A stretch of DNA of 64,000 bases from Kineosphaera limosa NBRC 100340 (lineage in GTDB: Bacteria; Actinomycetota; Actinomycetes; Actinomycetales; Dermatophilaceae). A program made the translations under genes and the position numbers. Positions 1 through 8,182 of this stretch are shown here, piece after piece (the stretch's first letter is position 1; each line of letters begins with the position of its first letter). The stretch covers positions 1 to 64,000 of the forward strand of contig NZ_BAHD01000017.1 of the NCBI RefSeq assembly GCF_000298215.1, in the 5' to 3' direction. Under the pieces are notes generated by a model, which was not told where the DNA came from, ran no database searches, and saw only the letters and a program-made list of their open reading frames with translations.

Positions 1-234
1 GCCGGCGCGGCCGGAGCCTAGGCGGGGGAAGGGTTCCAGGGAGAAGACCACCTCGATCGGCACATCGAAGTGGGCGGCGATCTGCAGGGCGAGGGTCAGG
101 CTCGGGGCGTACTCGCCGCGTTCGAGGTAGCCGATCGTCTGGTAGTGCACGCCGAGGGCGTCGGCCAGCTCGCGGCGGCTGATGCCCCGCTCGGCGCGCA
201 GCATCGAGATGCGGTTGTGGACCTGCTCCGCCAC
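1..234 (-). CDS. XRE-family helix-turn-helix regulator (3' end cut by window edge)
   Basis: The visible 78 residues begin VAEQVHNRISMLRAERGISR and form a compact Cro/C1-type helix-turn-helix: ISRRELADALGVHYQTIGYLERGEY matches the XRE recognition-helix pattern, and IEVVFSLE follows, as in small 70-80 residue regulators of the YozG/YgzD type. The GTG at 232-234 lies one base beyond the TGA of the ABC permease gene, so the regulator is the last gene of the efflux operon. It probably controls that operon, perhaps through the palindrome at 2165-2180; this is inference. The stop codon lies outside the window. Confidence 0.85.
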   Translation of the reverse strand, partial: MAEQVHNRISMLRAERGISRRELADALGVHYQTIGYLERGEYAPSLTLALQIAAHFDVPIEVVFSLEPFPRLGSGRAG

Positions 235-235
235 G

Positions 236-1129
236 TCAGTAGCCCTGGTTGAGCACGCGCTCGCGGGCCGCGGCGACCGCTGACCCGGACTGCCGACGCG
301 CCATCCGCCGCAGCGCGATCGGCGCGAGCACGAGCCCGGCGACGGTCCACAGCCCGAGCATCCCCGCCGTCTCCAGTACCCGCCACGATTGCCCGATCTC
401 GAGCACCACGGCCTCGTCGGGCAGCAGCGCGGTCCGCAGTCCAAGGCCGGTCCAATACACCGGCAGGGCCTGCGCGAAGACCTGCAACCAGCCCGGCAGC
501 GCCTGCAGCGGGTAGAAGATGCCGCTGACCGCCAGCAGACCGTAGGTGCCGAGCGCCGTCGTCCACAGCAGCGCGGGAGTGCGCAGCATCGCCCCGAAGA
601 CGGCGCCGAACGGCAGCGTCGCGAACAGCCCGAGAATGCTCACCCACAGCAGGGTGAACCAGGCCAGGGGGCTTGAGGGCCAGATGCCCGGGACGAAGAA
701 CCCGGCGAGCCCGAGCAGCAGGAGCATCGGGCAAAGGGCTGTGCCGATGTTGACGGCGACGTCGCCGATGAGCCGGCTCGGCATCCCGCCGGGCACCGCC
801 TTCGCCCGCAGGAGGGTGCCGTCGTCGCGTTCGGTGATGAGCTGCCCGGCGATGCCGATGAGCCCGGAGGTCACGACCGTCATGGCGAGCAGGCCGGGGA
901 TGCCCAACTGCGCGAGGCTGACCTCGCTGCCCATGACGTCGGAGTCGCGCAGGAAGTAGATGGCGAGCAGCCCGAGGGCCGGCATGATGAGCCAGCTGAT
1001 GAGCATCGGCGAGAACAGCTGGACGCGCAGGTCGATGACCAGTTGGCGCCTGGCGCCGCGCAGGACGGCGCCCCATCGGCCCGAGGCGGTGCTCGTCGCG
1101 GGTGTCGTGGCTGTGGTCTGCGTGTTCAT
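236..1129 (-). CDS. ABC-2 type transporter permease (drug-efflux type)
   Basis: A 297-residue membrane protein with about six predicted hydrophobic segments (residues roughly 40-60, 75-98, 130-150, 165-185, 190-212, 255-275) and the ABC-2 membrane layout. The segment ITERDDGTLLRAKAVP after the second helix is the usual cytoplasmic coupling region of this class. Its ATG overlaps the stop of the ATPase gene as ATGA (1126-1129), so the two are translationally coupled and form one exporter. The substrate is unknown; DrrAB-like drug or lipid efflux is the usual role for this arrangement. Confidence 0.9.
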   Translation of the reverse strand: MNTQTTATTPATSTASGRWGAVLRGARRQLVIDLRVQLFSPMLISWLIMPALGLLAIYFLRDSDVMGSEVSLAQLGIPGLLAMTVVTSGLIGIAGQLITERDDGTLLRAKAVPGGMPSRLIGDVAVNIGTALCPMLLLLGLAGFFVPGIWPSSPLAWFTLLWVSILGLFATLPFGAVFGAMLRTPALLWTTALGTYGLLAVSGIFYPLQALPGWLQVFAQALPVYWTGLGLRTALLPDEAVVLEIGQSWRVLETAGMLGLWTVAGLVLAPIALRRMARRQSGSAVAAARERVLNQGY

Positions 1130-2160
1130 CGGTGCTCCCCATCGGTCGTGTCGGACGTCGTGCCGGCGGTCGAGGAGCTGCGCGGGGTCGCGCCGGTGCT
1201 GCTCAGCAGGGCGCGGGCCTCGTGGGCGTCGAGCTCCTGGCCGGTCTCGAAGCGGTGCACGATCGAGAGGTAGGCGTCCTCAAGGCTGGCGCGCCGCACC
1301 TCCAGATCGGTGAACGGCCCGCCAGGGGCGTTGAGCACTTCGCGCAGGTAGGTCGCCGGGTCGTCGGTGGAATGCACGTGCGTGGCGCCGTCGCGGCCCC
1401 AGCGCACCTCGGTCGTCGCGCTCATCGCCCGACGCAGGGCGTCGGGGCTGCCGTCGGCGACGATGCGACCGCCGGCCAGAACGACGATGCGGTCGGCGAG
1501 CTTCTCCGCCTCGTCCAGGTCGTGGGTGGTCAGCAGGATCGTCACGTCGAGGTCGGCGACGCTGCGGATGAGGTCGTGAAAGTCGCGGCGGGCCTGCGGG
1601 TCGAAGCCGGCGGTCGGCTCGTCGAGAAAGAGCACCCGTGGGGCGCCGACCAGGCCGATCGCCACATCGAGGCGGCGCCGCTCACCGCCGGACAGCTTCA
1701 GGATCTGCCGGTCCTCCTTTCCGGTGAGGCCGACCCGCGCGAGCAGGTCGTCGACCGGCCACGGGCGGGGACGCTCCGGGGTGGAGTACGGGCGGTAGAA
1801 CTCGCCGAAGTGGTGCAGCGTCTCGCGCACCCGCCAGCGGGAGTGATCGCGCCACGACTGCAGGACGACGCCGAGGTCGGCCCGCCAGGTGTCCTGCCCG
1901 CCGATCGGCTCGACGCCCAGCACCCGCACGTGCCCGGCCGACGGCGCCCGGAAGCCCTCGAGGATCTCGATCGTCGTCGTCTTACCCGCGCCGTTGGGGC
2001 CGAGCAACGCCACGACCTCACCGATCCCGATGGTGAGGTCCAGGCCGCGCAGCACGTCGGTGGAGCCGTAGCTCATCCGAAGGTCGCGCGCCTCGATGGC
2101 GGGCGTATCCGCCGCGGACGGGACGTCCCGAGTACTACCGAGCATGGTCGTCATGTTCAT
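1126..2160 (-). CDS. ABC transporter ATP-binding protein (DrrA-like)
   Basis: The ATPase subunit of the exporter, 344 residues from the ATG at 2158-2160. Walker A is GPNGAGKTTT, the signature is LKLSGGERRRL, Walker B is VLFLDEPTAGFDP and the switch His is in LLTTHDLDEAE. The reading frame stays open upstream to 2313, but that extension is Arg/Ser-rich and unlike the family. Starts at 2160 or 2154 fit better and sit directly beside the palindrome at 2165-2180. No good ribosome binding site is visible for them, so translation may be leaderless. The gene is first in the operon ATPase, permease, XRE regulator. Confidence 0.9.
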   Translation of the reverse strand: MNMTTMLGSTRDVPSAADTPAIEARDLRMSYGSTDVLRGLDLTIGIGEVVALLGPNGAGKTTTIEILEGFRAPSAGHVRVLGVEPIGGQDTWRADLGVVLQSWRDHSRWRVRETLHHFGEFYRPYSTPERPRPWPVDDLLARVGLTGKEDRQILKLSGGERRRLDVAIGLVGAPRVLFLDEPTAGFDPQARRDFHDLIRSVADLDVTILLTTHDLDEAEKLADRIVVLAGGRIVADGSPDALRRAMSATTEVRWGRDGATHVHSTDDPATYLREVLNAPGGPFTDLEVRRASLEDAYLSIVHRFETGQELDAHEARALLSSTGATPRSSSTAGTTSDTTDGEHR

Positions 2161-2164
2161 AAAT

Positions 2165-2180
2165 GTAGTAGATCTACTAC
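2165..2180. promoter_or_regulatory. 16-bp perfect palindrome at the efflux operon start
   Basis: GTAGTAGATCTACTAC is a perfect dyad ending five bases before the ATG at 2160 on the minus strand. Position and symmetry suggest an operator overlapping the promoter or transcription start of the ABC operon. The obvious candidate ligand is the XRE regulator encoded at the end of the same operon, but no binding evidence is available from sequence. Confidence 0.6.
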
Positions 2181-2268
2181 GAAGCGAACAAACTGTGTGG
2201 TGCTGCTGGGGGCCGGATGGGCTCGTGGGCGCGACCGGGACCGAGGCGGCAGCGCGGCGCGTCCCGCC

Positions 2269-2393
2269 AGACGTAGCGACTTCTCGACGTACTCGCGTCA
2301 GAGCCACTTTCACGCGTAACCCGCTGACCTGCGCCTTTGCTGCTCCGGGTTTGGTGGCGGGGGCTGCGAGTACGTCGAGAAGTCGCTACGTCT
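2269..2393. repeat. Snap-back intergenic element with 28-bp perfect inverted arms
   Basis: Arms at 2269-2296 and 2366-2393 are exact reverse complements (28 of 28; outer end AGACGTAGCGAC). They enclose 69 bases and lie between the ABC ATPase start region and the end of rlmC; the right arm touches the rlmC stop codon by one base. The enclosed core aligns almost without gaps with the core of the element at 30951-31067, including a shared CTGACCTGCG, although the arms are unrelated in sequence. It could be a structured RNA, a miniature mobile element or a bidirectional terminator. No protein is encoded. Confidence 0.75.
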
Positions 2394-3601
2394 CACCTGC
2401 GTCGCAGCAGCGTGAGTACCTCGGCGTGGTCGGTCTGGGGGAACATGTCGAAAAGGCGCGCCCGCACCGGCTTCAGCGAGGGCATCGCCGCGAGGTCGCG
2501 GGCCAGGGACCCGGGGTTGCAGCTGCTGTAGATGACCGTCGGGGTGTCCATGGCCTCCAGCTGGGCGGCCAGCTCCGATCCGAGGCCGCGCCGCGGCGGG
2601 TTCACGATGAGCAGATCGGGTTCGGCCGCCAGCGCCCGGGCCGCTGTCGCGTCACCCACATCGAAAGTGACCTCCAGTCCCATCTCGGCCGCGCTGCGCC
2701 GGGCCGAGGCTACCGCCGGCGGGCTGACCTCGACGCCGTGCACGACCCGCCCGGGCCTCGCCGCGTGCAGCGCGAAGCCGCCGACGCCGCAGTACAGGTC
2801 GAGCACCGAGGTGCTTGGCGTGGCGGTCGCTGTAGAACTGGTTGACGCGGTGGTGTTGCTCGGCGCGGTGAAGCCGGCAGCGGCGGTGGTCCGGTTGGCT
2901 TCGCGGGCCGCGAGGTCGGCGTCGATCCACCCCCCGGCCTGGCGGTACAGGGCCGCCGCGACGGTGCCATTGGTCTGCACGAATGCCCCCGGCGCGACGT
3001 GCAGGGTCACTTCGCCGAACGGCATGGCCAGCGTCGTCTCGTCGGTCAGCAGGATCTCGGTCGCGCCCGCCGTGACGGCCTTGTGCTCGGGCAGCAGGTT
3101 GACCGAGACGACCCGCATGGCGGGCAACTGTTCGTGCAACAGCGGCAGCGAGCGTTGCAGCCGGCCGACCTGCCCCTGCGAGCGCAGCACGAACCGCACG
3201 AGCAGCCCGCCGTCGGCGGCCTCCACGACGTGCACGTACTTCAACTCACCGGAGCGTCGCGGCACCTCGTAGGGCCGCAACCCCGCCGCCGCGATGAACT
3301 CGCGCAGCACCGGCATCGCCGCCGCGGTCGCCGGCCCCAGCAGGCCGCACGCCGACAGGTCGACGCCGAGCCCGTCGGCGTCGAGGATGCCCAGCGTCGG
3401 CTCCGCCGGGGTGCCGCCCACGACCATCGTCGACTTCGTGCGAAAGCCCGACTCGGGTGAGGCGAACGGCTCCTCCCACGCCACTCCCGGCGGTAGAAGT
3501 GCCGCCACACGCGCCTGTTTGGCGCGCAGCTGCGTTGCGTACGGCACGCCCATCTGCGGGCACGACCGACACGCGCCGGCGTCGAAGTAGTCGCACTGCA
3601 C
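2393..3601 (-). CDS. rlmC: 23S rRNA (uracil-C5)-methyltransferase, RlmC-type
   Basis: A 402-residue TrmA/RumA-superfamily enzyme that methylates a uracil of 23S rRNA using SAM. The N-terminus MQCDYFDAGACRSC plus C85 in DLSACGLL gives the four-cysteine [4Fe-4S] ligand set expected for RlmC/RumB without an N-terminal TRAM domain. SAM-binding VLDLYCGVGGFALH, the NPPRRG loop and the catalytic-Cys motif YSSCNP follow in order. A Ser/Thr/Ala-rich linker at about residues 235-265 is longer than usual. The start is GTG at 3599-3601. The gene stands alone, with the snap-back element at its 3' end. Confidence 0.92.
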   Translation of the reverse strand: MQCDYFDAGACRSCPQMGVPYATQLRAKQARVAALLPPGVAWEEPFASPESGFRTKSTMVVGGTPAEPTLGILDADGLGVDLSACGLLGPATAAAMPVLREFIAAAGLRPYEVPRRSGELKYVHVVEAADGGLLVRFVLRSQGQVGRLQRSLPLLHEQLPAMRVVSVNLLPEHKAVTAGATEILLTDETTLAMPFGEVTLHVAPGAFVQTNGTVAAALYRQAGGWIDADLAAREANRTTAAAGFTAPSNTTASTSSTATATPSTSVLDLYCGVGGFALHAARPGRVVHGVEVSPPAVASARRSAAEMGLEVTFDVGDATAARALAAEPDLLIVNPPRRGLGSELAAQLEAMDTPTVIYSSCNPGSLARDLAAMPSLKPVRARLFDMFPQTDHAEVLTLLRRR

Positions 3602-3696
3602 GAGTCCAGAGTCTGGCAGTCACATGCCTGTGGATAACCACGGAGGTGGGTCGCCGGCTCCTGACAGCCTGGCTCTCATGAAGCGAAGGAGGCACG

Positions 3697-4254
3697 ATGG
3701 TCACCATGACCCAGTTGCCGGTGCGCCACCAATGGACCCGGCACGAGCGCGACGCCATTTCGCCGGACGGCAACCGGCACGAACTCATCGACGGCGTGCT
3801 CATCGTGAGCCCCGCCCCCAAGCCCGTGCATCAACGGGTCTCTTTTCGGCTGGGTCTGCTGCTGGAGGCGTCCCGGCCGCAGGGACTGGAGGTCCTGGCG
3901 GCGCCGGTGGATGTCGTGCTCGACGACCAGAGCGTGGTGCAGCCCGATCTAGTCGTCGTGACCAGTGACTCCGTGGGCCGGGCGCATCTCGACGGGGCTC
4001 CGCTGCTCGCGATCGAGATCCTCTCGCCGAGCAGCCGCATGATCGACCTGCACGTCAAGAAGGACCGGATGCGCCGAGCCGGCTGCCCGCACTACTGGGT
4101 GGTCGATCCCGACGTTCCCAGCGTCGCCGCCTGGGACCTCGACGCCGACGGCGAGGAGCCGACCTACCTGCTGGCGGGTCGCGCGGTCGGTGCGCAAGCT
4201 CTGCGACTGAACGCACCGTTCGACATCGAGATAATCCCCTCCCAGCTGGTCTGA
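3697..4254 (+). CDS. Uma2-family (DUF820) endonuclease-like protein
   Basis: 185 residues matching the Uma2/DUF820 restriction-endonuclease-like fold: HELIDGVLIVSPAP, then QPDLVVV, then LLAIEILSPSSR and a downstream Lys (VKKDRMRRAGCPHYWVVDP), which together give the E-D-ExK-type active-site pattern. The role of solitary Uma2 proteins in actinobacteria is unknown; they are often multicopy in cyanobacteria. A clear GGAGG ribosome site precedes the ATG at 3697. The gene has no evident partner. Confidence 0.85.
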   Translation: MVTMTQLPVRHQWTRHERDAISPDGNRHELIDGVLIVSPAPKPVHQRVSFRLGLLLEASRPQGLEVLAAPVDVVLDDQSVVQPDLVVVTSDSVGRAHLDGAPLLAIEILSPSSRMIDLHVKKDRMRRAGCPHYWVVDPDVPSVAAWDLDADGEEPTYLLAGRAVGAQALRLNAPFDIEIIPSQLV

Positions 4255-4431
4255 CCCTGCTCGGCGGTGAGCCGGCTGCTCCCTTGTCGACATGCTGACG
4301 GGCCGACGGCGAAGTGTCACCGCCGCGACCCTGCGCCGTCACCCGCGCGAAACATGCCGTTCCTACGGTGACCGAACCAGTCGCCGAGCCCACTCGTTGA
4401 GCCCAGCAGTCGAACCCCCGAGGAGGCGATC

Positions 4432-6651
4432 TTGTTCGAGCACGTCGATCCCTTCATCGGGACAGGAGCCACCGACCTTCCGCCGCCGCAGGGTCTGGCG
4501 GCCGCCTGGTGGTGGCCCAAACCGCAGGTCGGCAACACCCACCCGGGCGCCACCTATCCGTTCGGCATGGTCTCGGCGTGCGCGTATTCCGGCGGCTACC
4601 CGACCGGCTACGGGCGCTACGACTTCAACACCGAGGGCGTGCCGCACACCATCCACGACCGGCAGGTCGCCTCCGGGTTCACGCACTTCCAGCAGTCCGG
4701 CACCGGCGCGATCCGCAAGTACTACAACTACTTTCGCGTCACCCCGATGCTCCACCCGATCGACGAACTGGGCCGGGTCTGGCCGCTGCACGACGAGGTC
4801 GCCAGCCCCGGATACTACGCCGCGACGCTGGCCACCGGGGTGCGCAGCGAGCTGACCGTCGGCCCGAAATCCGCCGTGCACCGCTACACCTTCCCCGCGC
4901 ACGAGCAGGCGCGGATCGTGCTCGACGCCTCCATCGGCGGACTGCCCACGCCCCGCAGCCGCACGGTCCCGTTGCGCGCCTTCCTGGCGCTCGTGCGGCC
5001 CGGCGTCGCGCAGGGCGAGATTGTCGTCGAGGGCGTGCCGCTGGCCGTGCACATCGAGATCGACGCACCCGGCTGGCGGCAATCGCTGTGGTACGACCGC
5101 CGACTCATGCCCGGCGGCACCCGTCTCGATTTCGACTACATCCGCCCGACCACCCTGCGCCCCTTCGGCCTCATCTGGATGGGGCGAGCCAAGGCCGAGC
5201 AGTCCGTCGAGATACGCCTGGGCTTCTCCCTGCGGGGCATCGAGCGCGCCGAGGCAAACCTGCACGCCGACCTCGCCGAGGCCGGAGCGCCGGCCGGCAC
5301 ACATGGCGGGCCCGCGTTCGACCTGCGCCGCGAGGCCACCCGCACCGCCTGGCGCGAGCACCTCGACCTCATCCGCGTCGACGAGACCGGCCTGACCCCC
5401 GAACGCAAGACGACGCTGGCCACCGCCGCCTACCACTCGTTCATCAAGCCGAGCTTCGCGCCCGAGGAGTCCCCGTGGGGCACCGATGGGCCGTACGCCT
5501 TCGACATCTGCACGATGTGGGACATCTACCGCACCCAACTGCCGCTGCTGAACACCCTGCAGCCGAGCCGGTCCGCGGACCTGGCCACTGTGCTCATGGC
5601 GATCTGCGAGCAAGAGGGCAACCTGCCCATCGGCTACCGGATGGCCAAGGGGGCCGACCGGTTCAGCCGGCAGGCCAGCGCGCTGGCGCACACGTTCCTG
5701 GCCGACCTGTGGGCGCGCCGCGAACCGGGCATCGACTGGGACTGGGCCCTCGTGCACCTCGACGCCGACCTGCGCCGCACCTACGGCGAGGACTATCTGG
5801 CCCACGGCATCGCACACCCCGTGACGCACACCCTCGACCTGGCGTTCGCCTACCACTGCACCGAGCAGATCGCCCGCGGCGTCGGCGACGACACCCTCGC
5901 CGACCAGATGCACGCCCACTCCGGCGGGTGGCGGGCCGCGTTCGACCCCGCCACCGGGCTGCTCGTCGACTCGACGTTCTACGAGGGTGGCCGCTGGAAC
6001 TACAGCTTCCGACTGCTGCACGACATGGCCACCCGCATCGAACTGGCCGGAGGTCAGGAGCGGTTCGTCGGGCTGCTCGACCGGTTCTTCGGCGTCGGGG
6101 CGCCGCCCGTGCGCCAACCCGGCATCCACCCCAGCAAGGAGGAGCTCGCTGCCGGCTACGCGCTCGGGCGGTTCGAGGGGCTGAACAACGAGCCCGACCT
6201 CGACGCGCCCTGGGCCTACCACTATGCGGGCCGGCCCGAGCGGACCGCGCAGATCGTGCACGCCGCCATCGCCAACCAGTTCGGTGTCGGCCGCGGGGGC
6301 CTGCCCGGCAACGACGACTCCGGCGGGCTGTCCGCCTGGTACGTGTGGGCGACCCTCGGGTTGTTCCCCGTCGCCGGGCAAGACGGTTTTCTGCTCGGGC
6401 CGCCCGCTGTCGCGCAGGCCGAACTGGCCCGTCCCGAAGGCGACCTGCTCATCACCACCGAGGGCTTGCGGGTGCCCGAACCCGGCGGACCCGTCTCCTA
6501 TGTGCGCAGCGTGCAGGTCGACGGCCGCGAGCACGCCGGCACGTGGCTGCCGGGCCGCGCCGCACGCCGCGCCCAGCACATCCACCTCGAACTCGGCGAC
6601 GAACCGTCGTCGTGGGGGCGGCGCACTCGCCCGCCCTCCCACTCCAGCTGA
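4432..6651 (+). CDS. GH92-family alpha-mannosidase
   Basis: 739 residues across the two-domain GH92 fold. FIGTG and NTHPGATYPFGM mark the N-terminal beta-sandwich, and GLNNEPDLDAPWAYHYAG (about residue 586) and GLPGNDDSGGLSAWYVWATLG (about residue 626) supply the catalytic acid and base residues of this calcium-dependent inverting family. The start is TTG at 4432, chosen because GAGGAGGCGAT lies just upstream and the family begins near FVDPFIGT. No signal peptide is seen, so the enzyme is probably cytoplasmic, which is unusual since many GH92 enzymes are exported. A GT4 glycosyltransferase follows 67 bases downstream, suggesting turnover or remodelling of a mannose-containing glycan. Confidence 0.92.
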   Translation: MFEHVDPFIGTGATDLPPPQGLAAAWWWPKPQVGNTHPGATYPFGMVSACAYSGGYPTGYGRYDFNTEGVPHTIHDRQVASGFTHFQQSGTGAIRKYYNYFRVTPMLHPIDELGRVWPLHDEVASPGYYAATLATGVRSELTVGPKSAVHRYTFPAHEQARIVLDASIGGLPTPRSRTVPLRAFLALVRPGVAQGEIVVEGVPLAVHIEIDAPGWRQSLWYDRRLMPGGTRLDFDYIRPTTLRPFGLIWMGRAKAEQSVEIRLGFSLRGIERAEANLHADLAEAGAPAGTHGGPAFDLRREATRTAWREHLDLIRVDETGLTPERKTTLATAAYHSFIKPSFAPEESPWGTDGPYAFDICTMWDIYRTQLPLLNTLQPSRSADLATVLMAICEQEGNLPIGYRMAKGADRFSRQASALAHTFLADLWARREPGIDWDWALVHLDADLRRTYGEDYLAHGIAHPVTHTLDLAFAYHCTEQIARGVGDDTLADQMHAHSGGWRAAFDPATGLLVDSTFYEGGRWNYSFRLLHDMATRIELAGGQERFVGLLDRFFGVGAPPVRQPGIHPSKEELAAGYALGRFEGLNNEPDLDAPWAYHYAGRPERTAQIVHAAIANQFGVGRGGLPGNDDSGGLSAWYVWATLGLFPVAGQDGFLLGPPAVAQAELARPEGDLLITTEGLRVPEPGGPVSYVRSVQVDGREHAGTWLPGRAARRAQHIHLELGDEPSSWGRRTRPPSHSS

Positions 6652-6718
6652 ACCCCGCGTCGAACCCTCGCCGCCACCGCTCCTACCCCGACCGTCGCTC
6701 CCGCAGGAGGTGTCTTCC

Positions 6719-8020
6719 ATGACCGTTGTGACCGCCCACCCGCCGACCAAACGCCTTGTCATCGTCGTCCGAGCAGATCCCGTCATCTGTGGCCACTCCG
6801 GCGAGGCCCGCTGCCTGGCCGAGGTCGCTCTGACCCGCGGCTACGACGACGTGCGGATCGTCACCTGGCCCATCGACCGCCTCGAGGCGGCCGGGCTGCC
6901 GCTGAAGCCGCTGGACCACGTGCTGCCGTACAGCGCCGGCATCACCGTCGAGCGGCCCGGGCCCGTCGGCGATTACCGCGTGCCCGACGGCCGCTGGCTC
7001 GCCGGCCTGACCGGCCGACTCATCGAGATCGTCAGCGACGGTGTGCCGACCGTCGTCATGTCGTTGTACCTCTCGCCGCACACCGTGGCCGTCGAGGAGG
7101 CCGTTCGGGTCGCCCGCAGCCTGGGCCGGGCGCGGGTCACGACGATCGCGGAGGCCGTGGGGTCCGACGTCACGAACATCGTGCGGGCCTGCGTGGAGTC
7201 CGACCGCTTCGGCGCCGCAGCGCACCTGCTGTCGGTGTACCTGGGATCGGACCACTGCGTGGCGGTCTCGCAGTACACCAAGGACCTCATCGTGGGCGAG
7301 GCCGCGACGCTCGACGCGTTGCACGGCACGTCATTCGCGCAGGCCTGCCGTGAGCGGGTCGGCATTTCGTATCCGGCGGTCGATTCCAGCGCCTACCTGT
7401 CGCTGAGTGACGACCGCATCGAGGCCGACCTCGCGGCCCGCGGGTTGACCCGCGGCGGATACGCGCTCTACCTGTCCCGGATCGCCTCGGCCAAGGGCCT
7501 CGACGACCTCATCGAGGCGTACGCGGGGTCGCGCGCCCGGGAGCAGGTGCGGTTGGTGCTGGCCGGCCGCGGCCCGCAGGAGGATGACGTGCGCCGCTGG
7601 ATCACCCAGGCCGGCTTGGACGACCGCATCGTGTTGCTCACCGACGTGGGCGACGACGAGAAGCCGTCGCTCATGGCCGGGTCGGCGGCGTACGTGCTGC
7701 CGACCCGCCCGCAGCCGGAGTTCGTCGAGACGTTCGGCATCGCGCTGGTGGAGTCGATGCTCGCCGGAGGCGGTCCGGTCATCACGTGTCCGACCGGCGG
7801 GGTGCCCGAGGCCGTCGGCGACACGGCGCTCATGGTGCCGCCCAACGATCCCGCGGCGATCCGCGCAGCCCTGGACGCCGTCGTGTGCGACTGGTCGCCC
7901 GAGCAGCTGGCCCGACACCGCGACGCGGCGCGCGAATTCGCGGTGCAGTTCGACCGGGCCAATGTGTTCGACCGGCTGTTCGCCCGCCTGGCCCCGCGCA
8001 GCGTCGACGCCGTCGCCTGA
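6719..8020 (+). CDS. GT4-family glycosyltransferase
   Basis: 433 residues with a GT-B fold. The donor-binding C-terminal half shows LYLSRIASAKGLDDLIEAY, LVLAGRGPQEDDV and the family E-x7-E motif in EFVETFGIALVESMLAGG, followed by CPTGGVPEAV. The start is the ATG at 6719 behind CAGGAGGTG; the frame is open far upstream but runs through GH92 coding sequence. Likely co-transcribed with the GH92 gene. Acceptor and sugar donor cannot be read from the sequence; a GDP-mannose or UDP-sugar donor is usual for GT4. Confidence 0.88.
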   Translation: MTVVTAHPPTKRLVIVVRADPVICGHSGEARCLAEVALTRGYDDVRIVTWPIDRLEAAGLPLKPLDHVLPYSAGITVERPGPVGDYRVPDGRWLAGLTGRLIEIVSDGVPTVVMSLYLSPHTVAVEEAVRVARSLGRARVTTIAEAVGSDVTNIVRACVESDRFGAAAHLLSVYLGSDHCVAVSQYTKDLIVGEAATLDALHGTSFAQACRERVGISYPAVDSSAYLSLSDDRIEADLAARGLTRGGYALYLSRIASAKGLDDLIEAYAGSRAREQVRLVLAGRGPQEDDVRRWITQAGLDDRIVLLTDVGDDEKPSLMAGSAAYVLPTRPQPEFVETFGIALVESMLAGGGPVITCPTGGVPEAVGDTALMVPPNDPAAIRAALDAVVCDWSPEQLARHRDAAREFAVQFDRANVFDRLFARLAPRSVDAVA

Positions 8021-8066
8021 GCCGCCGGCAGAGATTCGATCCGACCCGGGAAGGGTCTCGCCAAAC

Positions 8067-8114
8067 GATAGTGTTCGCTTTTACAGCCCGGACGGTGCAA
8101 AAGCGAACACTATC
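8067..8114. repeat. Dispersed 48-bp palindromic repeat, copy 1
   Basis: GATAGTGTTCGCTTTT (8067-8082) pairs perfectly with 8099-8114 around a 16-base loop. Read on the minus strand, its first 27 bases are identical to the copy at 56019-56076. It lies between the convergent ends of the GT4 gene and the GOLPH3-like gene. It may act as a bidirectional terminator or mRNA-stabilising REP-like unit, but the conserved loop sequence suggests a dispersed repeat family rather than a chance terminator. Confidence 0.8.
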
Positions 8115-8182
8115 TTTCGCGGGCCTGCTTCCCGCCTGCCCGTAGGTGCCCGCTATGGGTGAAAGGTCGCCTATGTGCGCGG

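Noticed and set aside
96-1142. Long open frame in the minus strand over the ABC permease
   Set aside because: Arg/Ala/His-rich shadow of the real permease frame; in high-GC DNA such shadows are usual. The same applies to long frames over 4363-6786, 15140-15952, 17520-19440, 20635-22605, 27696-29951 and 43470-45971.
2161-2313. N-terminal extension of the ABC ATPase to 2313
   Set aside because: Ser/Arg-rich, not seen in the family, and it would place the 16-bp palindrome and the snap-back arm inside coding sequence.
3629-3637. TGTGGATAA, an exact DnaA-box match upstream of the Uma2 gene
   Set aside because: A single box with no cluster, no AT-rich unwinding region and no dnaA/dnaN genes nearby; expected by chance. 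A TTGTCCACA near 34851 was rejected for the same reason.
3697-4254. Uma2 protein as part of a restriction or defence island
   Set aside because: No methyltransferase, helicase or other defence gene within 10 kb on either side.
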